Below, piece after piece: positions 1 through 5,636 of a stretch of DNA of 7,628 nucleotides. The stretch is from an uncultured Bacilli bacterium (GTDB lineage: Bacteria > Bacillota_I > Bacilli_A > RF39 > UBA660): assembly GCA_934102055.1 (NCBI GenBank), contig CAKOSE010000033.1, forward strand, positions 1 through 7,628, read 5' to 3'. The stretch's first letter is position 1. Every line of letters begins with the position of its first letter. The notes beneath the pieces were generated by a model. The model did no database searches. It saw nothing but the letters and a program-made list of their open reading frames with translations, and had not been told where the DNA came from. A program made the translations under genes and the position numbers.

Positions 1-207
1 AATGAAGACTCAGAGTTTGTAAATGTAATATCTCCAGATAAGGATAATGAAATGGTAATAAATACCTTAAAGAATGAAGCTATAAAAGAAGGAATTGAGA
101 AAAACACGCTTGCAACTGCAAAGAAAATGTTAGATGATAATTTATCTATTGATATGGTGTCTAAATATACAGGACTCACAAAAGAAGAAATAAACAGCTT
201 AAAATAA
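1..207 (+). CDS. C-terminal fragment, probable Rpn / PD-(D/E)XK transposase-like protein
   Basis: The reading frame is open from the first base to a TAA at 205-207, giving the last 68 residues of a protein whose start lies outside the window. The tail reads as an acidic/basic helix (IKEGIEKNTLATAKKML) followed by a small helix-turn-helix-like end (IDMVSKYTGLTKEEINSL). This architecture, an EGIEK-type helical linker then 'AKKML...I..ISK.TGLT.EEI', is typical of the C-terminus of the Rpn recombination-promoting nuclease / putative transposase family (PD-(D/E)XK fold), which is abundant and multicopy in gut Bacillota. The nuclease core would lie upstream, so catalytic residues cannot be inspected. 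A terminator follows directly. Family assignment rests on tail resemblance only; another protein with a similar helical tail is possible. Confidence 0.6.
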   Translation, partial: NEDSEFVNVISPDKDNEMVINTLKNEAIKEGIEKNTLATAKKMLDDNLSIDMVSKYTGLTKEEINSLK

Positions 208-216
208 AGATGATAT

Positions 217-254
217 AAAAGCAAAAATAGTACTCAAAATTTATTGCTTTTTTT
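217..254 (+). terminator. Intrinsic terminator after the left-edge gene
   Basis: AAAAGCAA (217-224) pairs with TTGCTTTT (244-251) across a 19-nt loop and runs into a T tract (248-254). An outer arm ATGATATAA (210-218) can also pair with TTATATCAT (264-272), which would make a longer, imperfect structure. It lies 10 nt after the stop of the upstream frame. The stem is A/T-rich and the loop long, so strength is uncertain. Confidence 0.55.
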
Positions 255-272
255 CTTTTTTTATTATATCAT
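244..272 (+). promoter_or_regulatory. Possible promoter for the Ig-like membrane protein
   Basis: TTGCTT (244-249) and TATCAT (267-272) are separated by 17 bp, resembling sigma-A -35 (3/6) and -10 (5/6) boxes. A start near 279 would leave a short leader with the ribosome binding site AGGGGTGAT ahead of the ATG at 296. It overlaps the 3' arm of the upstream terminator. In DNA this AT-rich, such matches arise by chance, so this is a weak call. Confidence 0.25.
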
Positions 273-295
273 TTATATAGAATAGGGGTGATGTC

Positions 296-2239
296 ATGGC
301 TAGAAAAGATTTTAATGTTGAAGAGCCTGATTATTACGTTAGTGGGGATGCTTTGGATGAAAACAAAGAACTTGTTAAAGAAAATGAAAATAAAAGTGAA
401 AAGATTCCATTAGAAAAACCATCAGATATTTATCATCAAGATTATGGAGATAATTCTGATATGAGTAGCATTGGTACCTCTAGAGATGCCAACTACATCG
501 ATAATTCTAGTGTTGTATTTGAAGAAAACGAACATATGACCCCGGAGGAAAAAGTAAAAGATTTTCTTGGTAACATTAATAAGAGAGTTGTTTTTGTTAT
601 ATGTGGAATTTTGTTTCTTATTCTAGTTATTATCATTGTTATATATGCTTATATTGCTAAAGACAGAGCCTCTTATTTCTCAACAATTATTGTTCCAGAT
701 GTTGTTTACATGGGAGAAACAGGTTCTATATCTGTAGTCGCAAATGGTAAGAAAAATCTTGACGAAACTAAAACTGTATTCACTACCTCAAATAAAGATG
801 CTGTTACATTTTTGAATGATGAACTTACTGGCAAAGACGTCGTAAATACTATTGTTCCAGCACAAGAGGGAAGAGTTACTATATCTATTAATAGTAAATT
901 AGGCAAAAAGTCTATGGCCAATATGAAAAAAGAAATTGTCGTATGTCCTGCTTTTAATAGTGATTTGTTATACATAGAAAATATTTCTATTGTTAAAGGC
1001 TCTTTCTACGATTTATCAGTTGACTATGGAGAAGAAGAATGCTCTAAAGGAATAACTTATGAATCTAGTAATGAAAGCATAATGACTGTAGATAAAACAG
1101 GAAAAATTACTGGAGTTAATACAGGTCGTGCCATTCTAACCATTAGAAAAGGTGCAAGATTCATTTCCGTTAATGTTGATATAACAAAACAAAGTATTCC
1201 TATGAAATCCTTTGAAGTTATTCCAACTAAAGTTCAATTAAGACCAAAACAAAACATACGTGCCAAAGTTAAATATAGTCCTGCTAACGCAACAACATCT
1301 AAAATCTACTTTGATACTGCTAGTAACTTAGTTGCAAAAGTGTCGGATGGTGGACTTATTACTGCAGTAGCAGCTGGAGAAACATCAATTACTGTAAGAC
1401 CTGTCATGAGCAGTCTTGGTCAAAAGATATCAGTTGTAGTATCAAAAGAAGTTTCATCAACAGATGCCGTTGTAACAGAAGTAAGCCTTAGTAAAAGTGA
1501 GTTTAGTTTAGTACAAGGAGAAAGTGAAAAAATACTTGCTATTTTAACCCCAGATAATGCTAGAGATAAAAAAATTACTTGGAGTAGTTCAGATGATAGT
1601 ATTGCAAGCGTCACGTCATCGGGAGTAGTTCTAGGAAAGAAACCAGGCTCTGCCTATATAACAGCATCATCAAGCAATAACATATCTCGTAGTGTTAAAG
1701 TTAATGTTAGTGCTATGAAAATTCCAGTTATCACATCAAGCGACGATATTGCAACTAATCAGTGGCATAATAAACCATATTCATTATCTTTCAGTGGTTC
1801 AGAAAGTGGTGTCATATATTACTATGGAACTTCCGATAAAAATATGAATAATAAAGGCTCAAAAGTTACAATTTCTAAAGACGAATCTACCACATATTAT
1901 GTAAAAGCATGTCGTAATAACGTTTGTAGTGGCACCTCTTCTTATATATCAAAAATTGATATTACTAAACCTGTGGTACTTACTGCAACTAGTAGTTCTA
2001 GTATTGCACGTTCAACATCAGTTCAAATAGCAATGAGAGATAACACAAGCTTAGTTAAAAGATGGTGTGTAACTCCTGTCGATAGTTATAACACTTGTAA
2101 ATGGAAAAGTATAAAAACCAGTTCTAATCCTGTAGTCACTTATGTTGCAACATATAATTCCACTTATTATGCTTTTGCAGAAGATGCTGCAGGTAACATA
2201 AGTAACAGCTATTCCTTTGAAGTTACCAATATAGAATAA
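296..2239 (+). CDS. Single-pass membrane protein with extracellular bacterial Ig-like (BIG2) domains
   Basis: This 647-residue protein has no cleavable signal peptide. Residues 1-96 form a hydrophilic, acidic tail rich in Asn, Asp and Glu. Residues 98-121 are one strong membrane helix (VVFVICGILFLILVIIIVIY), with KR before it and KDR after it. The rest is a beta-rich ectodomain. BIG2-type repeats are recognisable at about 222-297, 302-385 and 393-472, each with the pattern 'V.P....L..G.......PA.......SS...ASV...G...G...G.A.IT'; a more degenerate one lies at about 130-217. Two further Ig-like units (about 478-555 and 557-646) end in YYV/YYA...SG or DAAGN motifs common in surface adhesins. Cysteines are sparse and paired in sequence: C217/C249, C539/C544, C591/C601. 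A good SD (AGGGGTGAT, 283-291) supports the ATG at 296. The gene is monocistronic, between two terminators. BIG2 domains occur in intimin/invasin-type adhesins and other cell-surface proteins; a surface, adhesive or wall-contacting role is inference. No LPXTG motif or enzymatic domain is seen. Confidence 0.9.
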   Translation: MARKDFNVEEPDYYVSGDALDENKELVKENENKSEKIPLEKPSDIYHQDYGDNSDMSSIGTSRDANYIDNSSVVFEENEHMTPEEKVKDFLGNINKRVVFVICGILFLILVIIIVIYAYIAKDRASYFSTIIVPDVVYMGETGSISVVANGKKNLDETKTVFTTSNKDAVTFLNDELTGKDVVNTIVPAQEGRVTISINSKLGKKSMANMKKEIVVCPAFNSDLLYIENISIVKGSFYDLSVDYGEEECSKGITYESSNESIMTVDKTGKITGVNTGRAILTIRKGARFISVNVDITKQSIPMKSFEVIPTKVQLRPKQNIRAKVKYSPANATTSKIYFDTASNLVAKVSDGGLITAVAAGETSITVRPVMSSLGQKISVVVSKEVSSTDAVVTEVSLSKSEFSLVQGESEKILAILTPDNARDKKITWSSSDDSIASVTSSGVVLGKKPGSAYITASSSNNISRSVKVNVSAMKIPVITSSDDIATNQWHNKPYSLSFSGSESGVIYYYGTSDKNMNNKGSKVTISKDESTTYYVKACRNNVCSGTSSYISKIDITKPVVLTATSSSSIARSTSVQIAMRDNTSLVKRWCVTPVDSYNTCKWKSIKTSSNPVVTYVATYNSTYYAFAEDAAGNISNSYSFEVTNIE

Positions 2240-2281
2240 TAATTAAGTTAAAAAATGTTACACAATTAAGTAAAGTAAAAT

Positions 2282-2319
2282 AAAAAGAAGGTTTCCATAA
2301 CAAGTGGATGCCTTTTTTT
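2282..2319 (+). terminator. Intrinsic terminator after the Ig-like protein
   Basis: The 5' arm (2282-2297, AAAAAGAAGGTTTCCA) pairs with the 3' arm (2305-2319, TGGATGCC plus seven T), with a 7-nt loop TAACAAG. The stem tolerates a G-T wobble and one short mismatch, and its distal part is the T tract itself. It lies about 40 nt after the stop codon and isolates this gene from the cluster starting at 2445. Confidence 0.75.
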
Positions 2320-2416
2320 ACCTTTCATTGGCCCTTTTTCTTTTTAATATTTTATTCTTTTAAAACATCAAATAAATAACAAAATCATCTTATCTTCACG
2401 TATTATTATCATATTT

Positions 2417-2438
2417 TCACCCATAATAATTATGGTGA
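2417..2438 (+). promoter_or_regulatory. Inverted repeat covering the Shine-Dalgarno of the DUF421 gene
   Basis: The arm TCACCCATAA (2417-2426) pairs with TTATGGTGA (2430-2438) around a 3-nt loop, giving nine pairs with a single bulged C. The downstream arm contains the GGTGA that serves as ribosome binding site for the ATG at 2445. A -10-like TATCAT at 2407-2412 would place transcription start at or just before the repeat. The element could be an operator or an RNA hairpin hiding the ribosome site; the sequence does not separate these. The symmetry is seen directly; regulation is inferred. Confidence 0.4.
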
Positions 2439-2444
2439 TTATTT

Positions 2445-3152
2445 ATGCTTAATGATTTATTAAATGTTTGTTTTAGAGGAGTTCTATCCTTAATTACTTT
2501 ATTCTTAGTAACAAAAATGCTTGGCAAAAAACAAGTCTCTCAGCTTAGTTTATTTGATTATGTTATTGGTATCTCTATCGGAAACTTTGCCGCAGAAATG
2601 ACCACCAATTTAGATTCTAATATCCTTCATGGAACAGTGGCAGTAGTAGTCTTTGGTCTTATAGCATATGTAATTTCCATTGCTACTATGAAAAGTATTG
2701 TTTTAAGAAGATTTTTCTCAGGAATTCCTACCATAATTATTGAAGATGGTAAATTTTTAAGAGATGGCTTAAAAAAAATTAAATTTGATATTAATGATTT
2801 CTTAGAACAAGCAAGAGAACAAGGTTACTTTGATATTGAAGAGATTGCCTACGCTATTATGGAATCAAGTGGTAAAATTAGTATTATGCCTAAAAGCTCG
2901 AATGCCCCAGTTGTATGTTCAGATATGAAGATCAAAAAAGATAAAGCGTGCCTCCTTTCAAACGTTATCATAGATGGAAACATAATGGATGATAACTTAG
3001 AAAAATATGGAAAAGAGAGAAAATGGCTTTTAAGAGAACTTAAAAAGAAAAATAAATCTGTTTCTGATATATTTCTAGCAACCATGGATAAAAAAGGAAA
3101 ACTACAATTTTATGATAGAACAGATCATAAAGCCACAGATATACTAGAGTAG
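2445..3152 (+). CDS. DUF421 (YetF-type) membrane protein
   Basis: This 235-residue protein of the DUF421/YetF family matches the family in length and layout. Three membrane segments lie at about 5-25, 36-52 and 60-83. The family motif covers residues 27-51, including GKKQ, QLSLFDYVIGISIGN and AAEM. The short cytoplasmic stretch GIPTIIIEDGKF (93-104) follows, then the soluble domain with REQGYFDIEEIAYAIMESSG (124-143), the characteristic 'qGyfdI.eI..AimE.sGklS' signature. The lysine-rich C-terminal region extends beyond the core. YetF-like proteins of Bacillus are inner-membrane proteins of unclear biochemical role, several linked to the sporulation or stress envelope; no function should be assumed here. 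The ATG at 2445 has GGTGAT (2434-2439) at good spacing. It begins a same-strand cluster with a lipoprotein (49-nt gap) and a DUF308 protein. Confidence 0.93.
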   Translation: MLNDLLNVCFRGVLSLITLFLVTKMLGKKQVSQLSLFDYVIGISIGNFAAEMTTNLDSNILHGTVAVVVFGLIAYVISIATMKSIVLRRFFSGIPTIIIEDGKFLRDGLKKIKFDINDFLEQAREQGYFDIEEIAYAIMESSGKISIMPKSSNAPVVCSDMKIKKDKACLLSNVIIDGNIMDDNLEKYGKERKWLLRELKKKNKSVSDIFLATMDKKGKLQFYDRTDHKATDILE

Positions 3153-3155
3153 TTA

Positions 3156-3184
3156 TTGTAAATTATTTTTTATTATGTTATCAT
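3156..3184 (+). promoter_or_regulatory. Possible internal promoter before the lipoprotein gene
   Basis: TTGTAA (3156-3161) and TATCAT (3179-3184) are separated by 17 bp, 4/6 and 5/6 matches to sigma-A boxes. Initiation would fall near 3191, right at the GAGGTAA ribosome site, leaving a very short leader. The 49-nt gap has no terminator, so the lipoprotein and DUF308 genes may equally be read from the DUF421 promoter. Confidence 0.22.
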
Positions 3185-3201
3185 TATTATGAGGTAATCA
3201 T

Positions 3202-3597
3202 ATGAAGAAAAAGCTTATTGTATTATTTATTATTACATTATTTTTCATAACAGGATGCTTTTTTGATCCATACAAATCATCAAAATATGGAGAACTTGCA
3301 GTAGATGCTTGGTTTTCTTCAAAAACACTTGGATCAGTTAGAAAAAACACAGAACATATAGACAAAATTGTTTCAACAGATTGCAATTTTATAGAAAACA
3401 GTGGTAATAAGTATGTCTTCCTTTGCAATATCATTTACAAAGAAAAAGGAGAAACAGTAATTCCTCTTTCTAAAAACAGTTCCATCAAAGTTTATGCGGT
3501 TTTTATTAAAGAAGAAGGAAACTCATATGATTACAAAGTGTATAATTCTTCTTATAAGAATGCAGTTTTTAAAGAAGATGAATACCTAAAATATTAA
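3202..3597 (+). CDS. Small predicted lipoprotein, unknown family
   Basis: This is a 131-residue protein with a textbook type II signal peptide: MKKK, a hydrophobic core (residues 5-17) and the lipobox ITGC with the lipidated cysteine at C19. The mature part, about 113 residues, starts FFDPYKSSKYGELAVDAWF and looks like one small alpha/beta domain. It has two cysteines, C61 and C75, that could form a disulfide outside the cell, and many Lys, Asn and Tyr residues. I do not recognise the family. GAGGTAA (3191-3197) supports the ATG at 3202. The stop codon overlaps the strong SD of the next gene, so the lipoprotein and the DUF308 membrane protein are very likely co-translated. Their proximity suggests a shared envelope role, but nothing in the sequence shows what it binds. 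Confidence 0.85.
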   Translation: MKKKLIVLFIITLFFITGCFFDPYKSSKYGELAVDAWFSSKTLGSVRKNTEHIDKIVSTDCNFIENSGNKYVFLCNIIYKEKGETVIPLSKNSSIKVYAVFIKEEGNSYDYKVYNSSYKNAVFKEDEYLKY

Positions 3598-3604
3598 AGG
3601 AGGT
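3596..3604 (+). promoter_or_regulatory. Near-perfect Shine-Dalgarno overlapping the lipoprotein stop
   Basis: AAAGGAGGT starts inside the TAA stop of the lipoprotein gene and ends 5 nt before the ATG at 3610. It is the best ribosome binding site in the window. It fixes the start of the DUF308 gene and suggests efficient translation and coupling to the upstream gene. Confidence 0.85.
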
Positions 3605-3609
3605 AAATT

Positions 3610-4128
3610 ATGAGTAAAAAGGTTTGGACTTATATTTTTGGTATTTTACTTATATTATTTGGGGCAGTTTTTATAATAAGTCCTAAAGGAGCGTTTTCAA
3701 GTATTGTTCTTGCCGGAGGTATTATTCTAATTGTATATGCTATTATCGGTATAATAGGTGCTATTGCAAGTAAGAATCCCTATGCTTCAATGACTGTTGG
3801 TAGCAGCGTTTTAGCACTTCTTTTTGGTATCATTTTAGTTAATAATACCGATGGTGCTATTAAAGTTGTACCAATTATTCTTGGTATATGGTTATTCATT
3901 TCTGGACTTACCAGTTTAATCTTTACTACTAAAGTTAGTCATGATACCAAAGCACTTATTGGTCCTATCACTAGAATAGTTTTAGGGGTTATTGCTTTTG
4001 CTCTTCCTATGATACCAGTAGTTGCAACAGGAGTATTTATCGGTATAGTTCTTATCCTTTCAGGAATATCTACTATCACTAATGAAAAGAATGATGAAGT
4101 TATTTATAAAGTAAAAGTTAAAAAATAG
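3610..4128 (+). CDS. DUF308 / HdeD-like six-helix membrane protein
   Basis: This 172-residue, very hydrophobic protein has six predicted membrane helices at about 6-24, 30-52, 61-78, 84-106, 116-134 and 137-156. They are arranged as three helical hairpins, as expected of the DUF308/HdeD family. Typical repeated elements are visible: GILLILFGAVFIISP (11-25), LGIWLFISGLTSL (91-103) and LGVIAFALP (125-133), where a glycine-rich helix ends in a P- or N-containing turn. The lysine-rich end (KVKVKK) is probably cytoplasmic. HdeD of E. coli is tied to acid resistance, but most Bacillota members are uncharacterised and that role should not be transferred. The gene ends the DUF421-lipoprotein-DUF308 cluster and is followed within 2 nt by a terminator hairpin. 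Confidence 0.88.
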   Translation: MSKKVWTYIFGILLILFGAVFIISPKGAFSSIVLAGGIILIVYAIIGIIGAIASKNPYASMTVGSSVLALLFGIILVNNTDGAIKVVPIILGIWLFISGLTSLIFTTKVSHDTKALIGPITRIVLGVIAFALPMIPVVATGVFIGIVLILSGISTITNEKNDEVIYKVKVKK

Positions 4129-4129
4129 C

Positions 4130-4157
4130 AAAAGGTGTTGTATAACATCTTTTTTTT
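4130..4157 (+). terminator. Intrinsic terminator after the DUF308 gene
   Basis: AAAAGGTGTT (4130-4139) pairs with AACATCTTTT (4144-4153) over a GTAT tetraloop, with one G-U pair, and flows into eight T (4150-4157). It starts 2 nt after the stop codon and separates the envelope cluster from the t6A operon. Confidence 0.85.
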
Positions 4158-4167
4158 ATGATAAAAT
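4138..4167 (+). promoter_or_regulatory. Possible promoter of the tsaE operon
   Basis: The only gap available for a promoter is 4129-4183. TAAAAT (4162-4167) and the overlapping TATGAT (4157-4162) are -10-like. TTGTAT (4138-4143) lies 18 bp before TAAAAT and is inside the upstream terminator stem. A start near 4169-4174 would leave a leader of about 10-15 nt. This is weak: no -35 box is convincing. Confidence 0.25.
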
Positions 4168-4183
4168 GTTTTTGGTGATATAA

Positions 4184-4636
4184 GTGGAATACAAATTAAC
4201 ATCGCTTGATGAGCGTGAAACTATTGAATTTGCAGAAAACCTAGAAAGTGAAAAGTTTCCTAATATGGTTATCTGTTTAAAAGGAGACCTTGGAAGCGGC
4301 AAAACTGTTTTTACTAAAGGTTTTGCAAATGCCCTAGGAATTACTGATACTATAACTTCTCCAACTTTTAATATTGTAAAAGAATATTACGGGGGAGAAA
4401 TGCCCCTTTTTCATATGGATGTTTATCGCATTGACGAGGCAAATGTTCAAATAGACTTTCCTGAGTACTTTGTAAAAAAAGGAGTTTCAATTATCGAATG
4501 GTCTGATCTTATAAAAGATGAACTTCCTAGTGAAAGACTTGAAATATCCTTTAAAATACTTGGTGAAAACAAAAGACTTTTAATAATAAAACCTTTTGGA
4601 AAAATATATGAAGACTTATGTGAGGCTGTGTTATGA
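4184..4636 (+). CDS. tsaE: tRNA threonylcarbamoyladenosine biosynthesis ATPase TsaE
   Basis: TsaE is the small P-loop ATPase that binds the TsaB-TsaD dimer and drives turnover of the t6A37-forming complex. The 150-residue length is normal. The Walker A motif GDLGSGKT is at 34-41; SPTF at 59-62 and HMDVYR at 77-82 are hallmark TsaE segments; IIEWSD at 103-108 carries the E-W pair of the Walker B-like region. The start is a GTG at 4184: the codon just before it in frame is TAA (4181-4183), GGTGAT (4174-4179) lies at proper spacing, and the next in-frame Met is at residue 28, too close to the P-loop to leave the N-terminal strand. The stop overlaps the tsaB start by 4 bp (ATGA), so the two are translationally coupled. 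Confidence 0.97.
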   Translation: MEYKLTSLDERETIEFAENLESEKFPNMVICLKGDLGSGKTVFTKGFANALGITDTITSPTFNIVKEYYGGEMPLFHMDVYRIDEANVQIDFPEYFVKKGVSIIEWSDLIKDELPSERLEISFKILGENKRLLIIKPFGKIYEDLCEAVL

Positions 4637-5259
4637 TAAGCCTTTTTTTGGATACATCTTCAAGTTATCTTAATATCGGTATTTTTAAAAATGGCACTTT
4701 ATTATCTAGTTTATACAAAAGATTTGATAGAGACTTATCAAAAGAAGCACTTTTTGAAATTAAGAACTTATTAGATTCTTCTAGTATTTCAGTGCATGAT
4801 TTAGATGAAATTATTTGTGTTAAAGGACCAGGATCCTTTACAGGACTTCGTGTCGGAGTAACTATTGCAAAAACTATGTCTTACTTTTTAGGCATTAAGC
4901 TTTACAGTACTTCTAGTTTAGACGTTATGGCAACATCTTGCAATTCTAGGATAATTGTTCCTTTAATTGATGCTAGAAGAGGATATGTATATGCTAGTAT
5001 ATATGATAAAAATTACAATGTTTTAATGGATGAATGCTATATTAAACTTGATGCCCTAATCAAAAAAGTAGATTCTTATTCATTAGATTATGTTTATGTC
5101 TCTAACGATAGTTTTTCTTTTGATAGCACCTTATTTAAGCCTTCCTTAGAAAACTTTTATAAATATGGTAAGAAAACCCTAGAAGATCCTATGTTATTTG
5201 TTCCAAATTACTTAAAAAGACCAGAAGCAGAGGAGAAGCTTTGTGATAATAAGTGTTAG
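4633..5259 (+). CDS. tsaB: tRNA threonylcarbamoyladenosine biosynthesis protein TsaB
   Basis: TsaB is the ASKHA-fold scaffold paralogue of TsaD. It pairs with TsaD and recruits TsaE but has no metal site of its own. The 208 residues begin with the family opening LFLDTSSSYLNIGIF (4-18). The signature GPGSFTGLRVG is at 65-75, IDARRGYVYA follows at about 112-121, and the tail PNYLKRPEAE matches the 'P.YLR..EAE' end of the family. The GAGG at 4622-4625 inside the end of tsaE serves as SD for the ATG at 4633. Its own 3' end overlaps rimI by 17 bp. It is slightly shorter than many bacterial TsaB proteins (about 220-235 residues), mainly in the C-terminal half, which is common in small Bacillota. 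Confidence 0.96.
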   Translation: MISLFLDTSSSYLNIGIFKNGTLLSSLYKRFDRDLSKEALFEIKNLLDSSSISVHDLDEIICVKGPGSFTGLRVGVTIAKTMSYFLGIKLYSTSSLDVMATSCNSRIIVPLIDARRGYVYASIYDKNYNVLMDECYIKLDALIKKVDSYSLDYVYVSNDSFSFDSTLFKPSLENFYKYGKKTLEDPMLFVPNYLKRPEAEEKLCDNKC

Positions 5260-5635
5260 TCCCCTTAACTTATTTGTTATAGAAAATAGCTTCATTAATT
5301 ACGATTATATTTCTAATGAATTTAAGAATAATCCATTTGCTAAAATGTTTGTATATATTTTAGACGATCATGTTTTAGGATATCTATATTATAGTGATAT
5401 TTATGACAGAATTGAGATAAATAATATTGAAGTTATTTCTTTATATAGAAATAAAGGAGTAGGAACTAATCTTATGAAAAAACTAGTTTCCCTAGGAAAA
5501 AACATTACCTTAGAAGTAAGAGAAGATAATTTATCTGCTATTAGTCTTTATAAGAAGTTTGATTTTTATAAAGTTGCTACAAGAAAGGGGTATTATGGTG
5601 ATAAAGATGGGATACTTATGGAAAGAAGGAATTGA
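5243..5635 (+). CDS. rimI: GNAT acetyltransferase, RimI-like (ribosomal protein S18 N-terminal alanine acetyltransferase)
   Basis: This 130-residue GNAT-fold protein has the acetyl-CoA loop RNKGVG at 69-74 after the strand INNIEVI (59-65). LEVREDN (90-96), then AISLYKKFDFYKVA (99-112), is the RimI-type 'LEVR.sN..A..LY...GF' block, with the usual Tyr at 103; the YYGD-like end is at 117-120. Location between tsaB and tsaD is the standard place for rimI. It is shorter than typical RimI (about 145-150 residues): the N-terminal 'E..SF..PWS' segment is here ENSFINYDYIS, without the PW, and the loop after the acetyl-CoA helix is trimmed. The GNAT fold is clear; the S18 substrate is inferred from context. 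The GTG start at 5243 is preceded by AGAGGAG (5229-5235) inside tsaB. Confidence 0.85.
   Translation: MIISVSPLNLFVIENSFINYDYISNEFKNNPFAKMFVYILDDHVLGYLYYSDIYDRIEINNIEVISLYRNKGVGTNLMKKLVSLGKNITLEVREDNLSAISLYKKFDFYKVATRKGYYGDKDGILMERRN
5624..5630 (+). promoter_or_regulatory. Shine-Dalgarno setting the tsaD start
   Basis: AGAAGGA lies 6 nt upstream of the ATG at 5637, inside the 3' end of rimI. The tsaD frame is open back to an ATG at 5559, but the extra 26 residues (MIFIKLLQERG...) have no counterpart in the family and merely re-read rimI codons. The start at 5637 gives the usual N-terminus directly before ILGIETSCDET. Confidence 0.75.
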
Positions 5636-5636
5636 T

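Noticed and set aside
706..975. Antisense open frame of 89 codons inside the Ig-like gene (and a similar one at 1420-1614)
   Set aside because: Both lie fully within a well-supported gene, have no convincing ribosome site, and show no recognisable protein features.
2281..2320. T-box or other riboswitch before the DUF421 gene
   Set aside because: No T-box AGGGTGG-type motif or other conserved riboswitch core is visible; the hairpin is explained as the terminator of the preceding gene.
2849..3085. Antisense frames in the DUF421 gene and at 3198-3434 in the lipoprotein gene
   Set aside because: Shadows of real genes: the hydrophobic look comes from complementing A-rich lysine and asparagine codons.
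3179..3184. Shared TATCAT hexamer before three gene starts (267, 2407, 3179) as a common regulator site
   Set aside because: It is a one-base variant of the -10 consensus in very A/T-rich DNA; three occurrences do not exceed what promoter-like sequence or chance would give.
5559..5636. Longer tsaD start giving 26 extra N-terminal residues
   Set aside because: The extension re-reads rimI codons in another frame, has no family counterpart, and a proper SD precedes the ATG at 5637. An SD-like AAAGGGG before the ATG at 5595 was also considered and set aside for the same reason.
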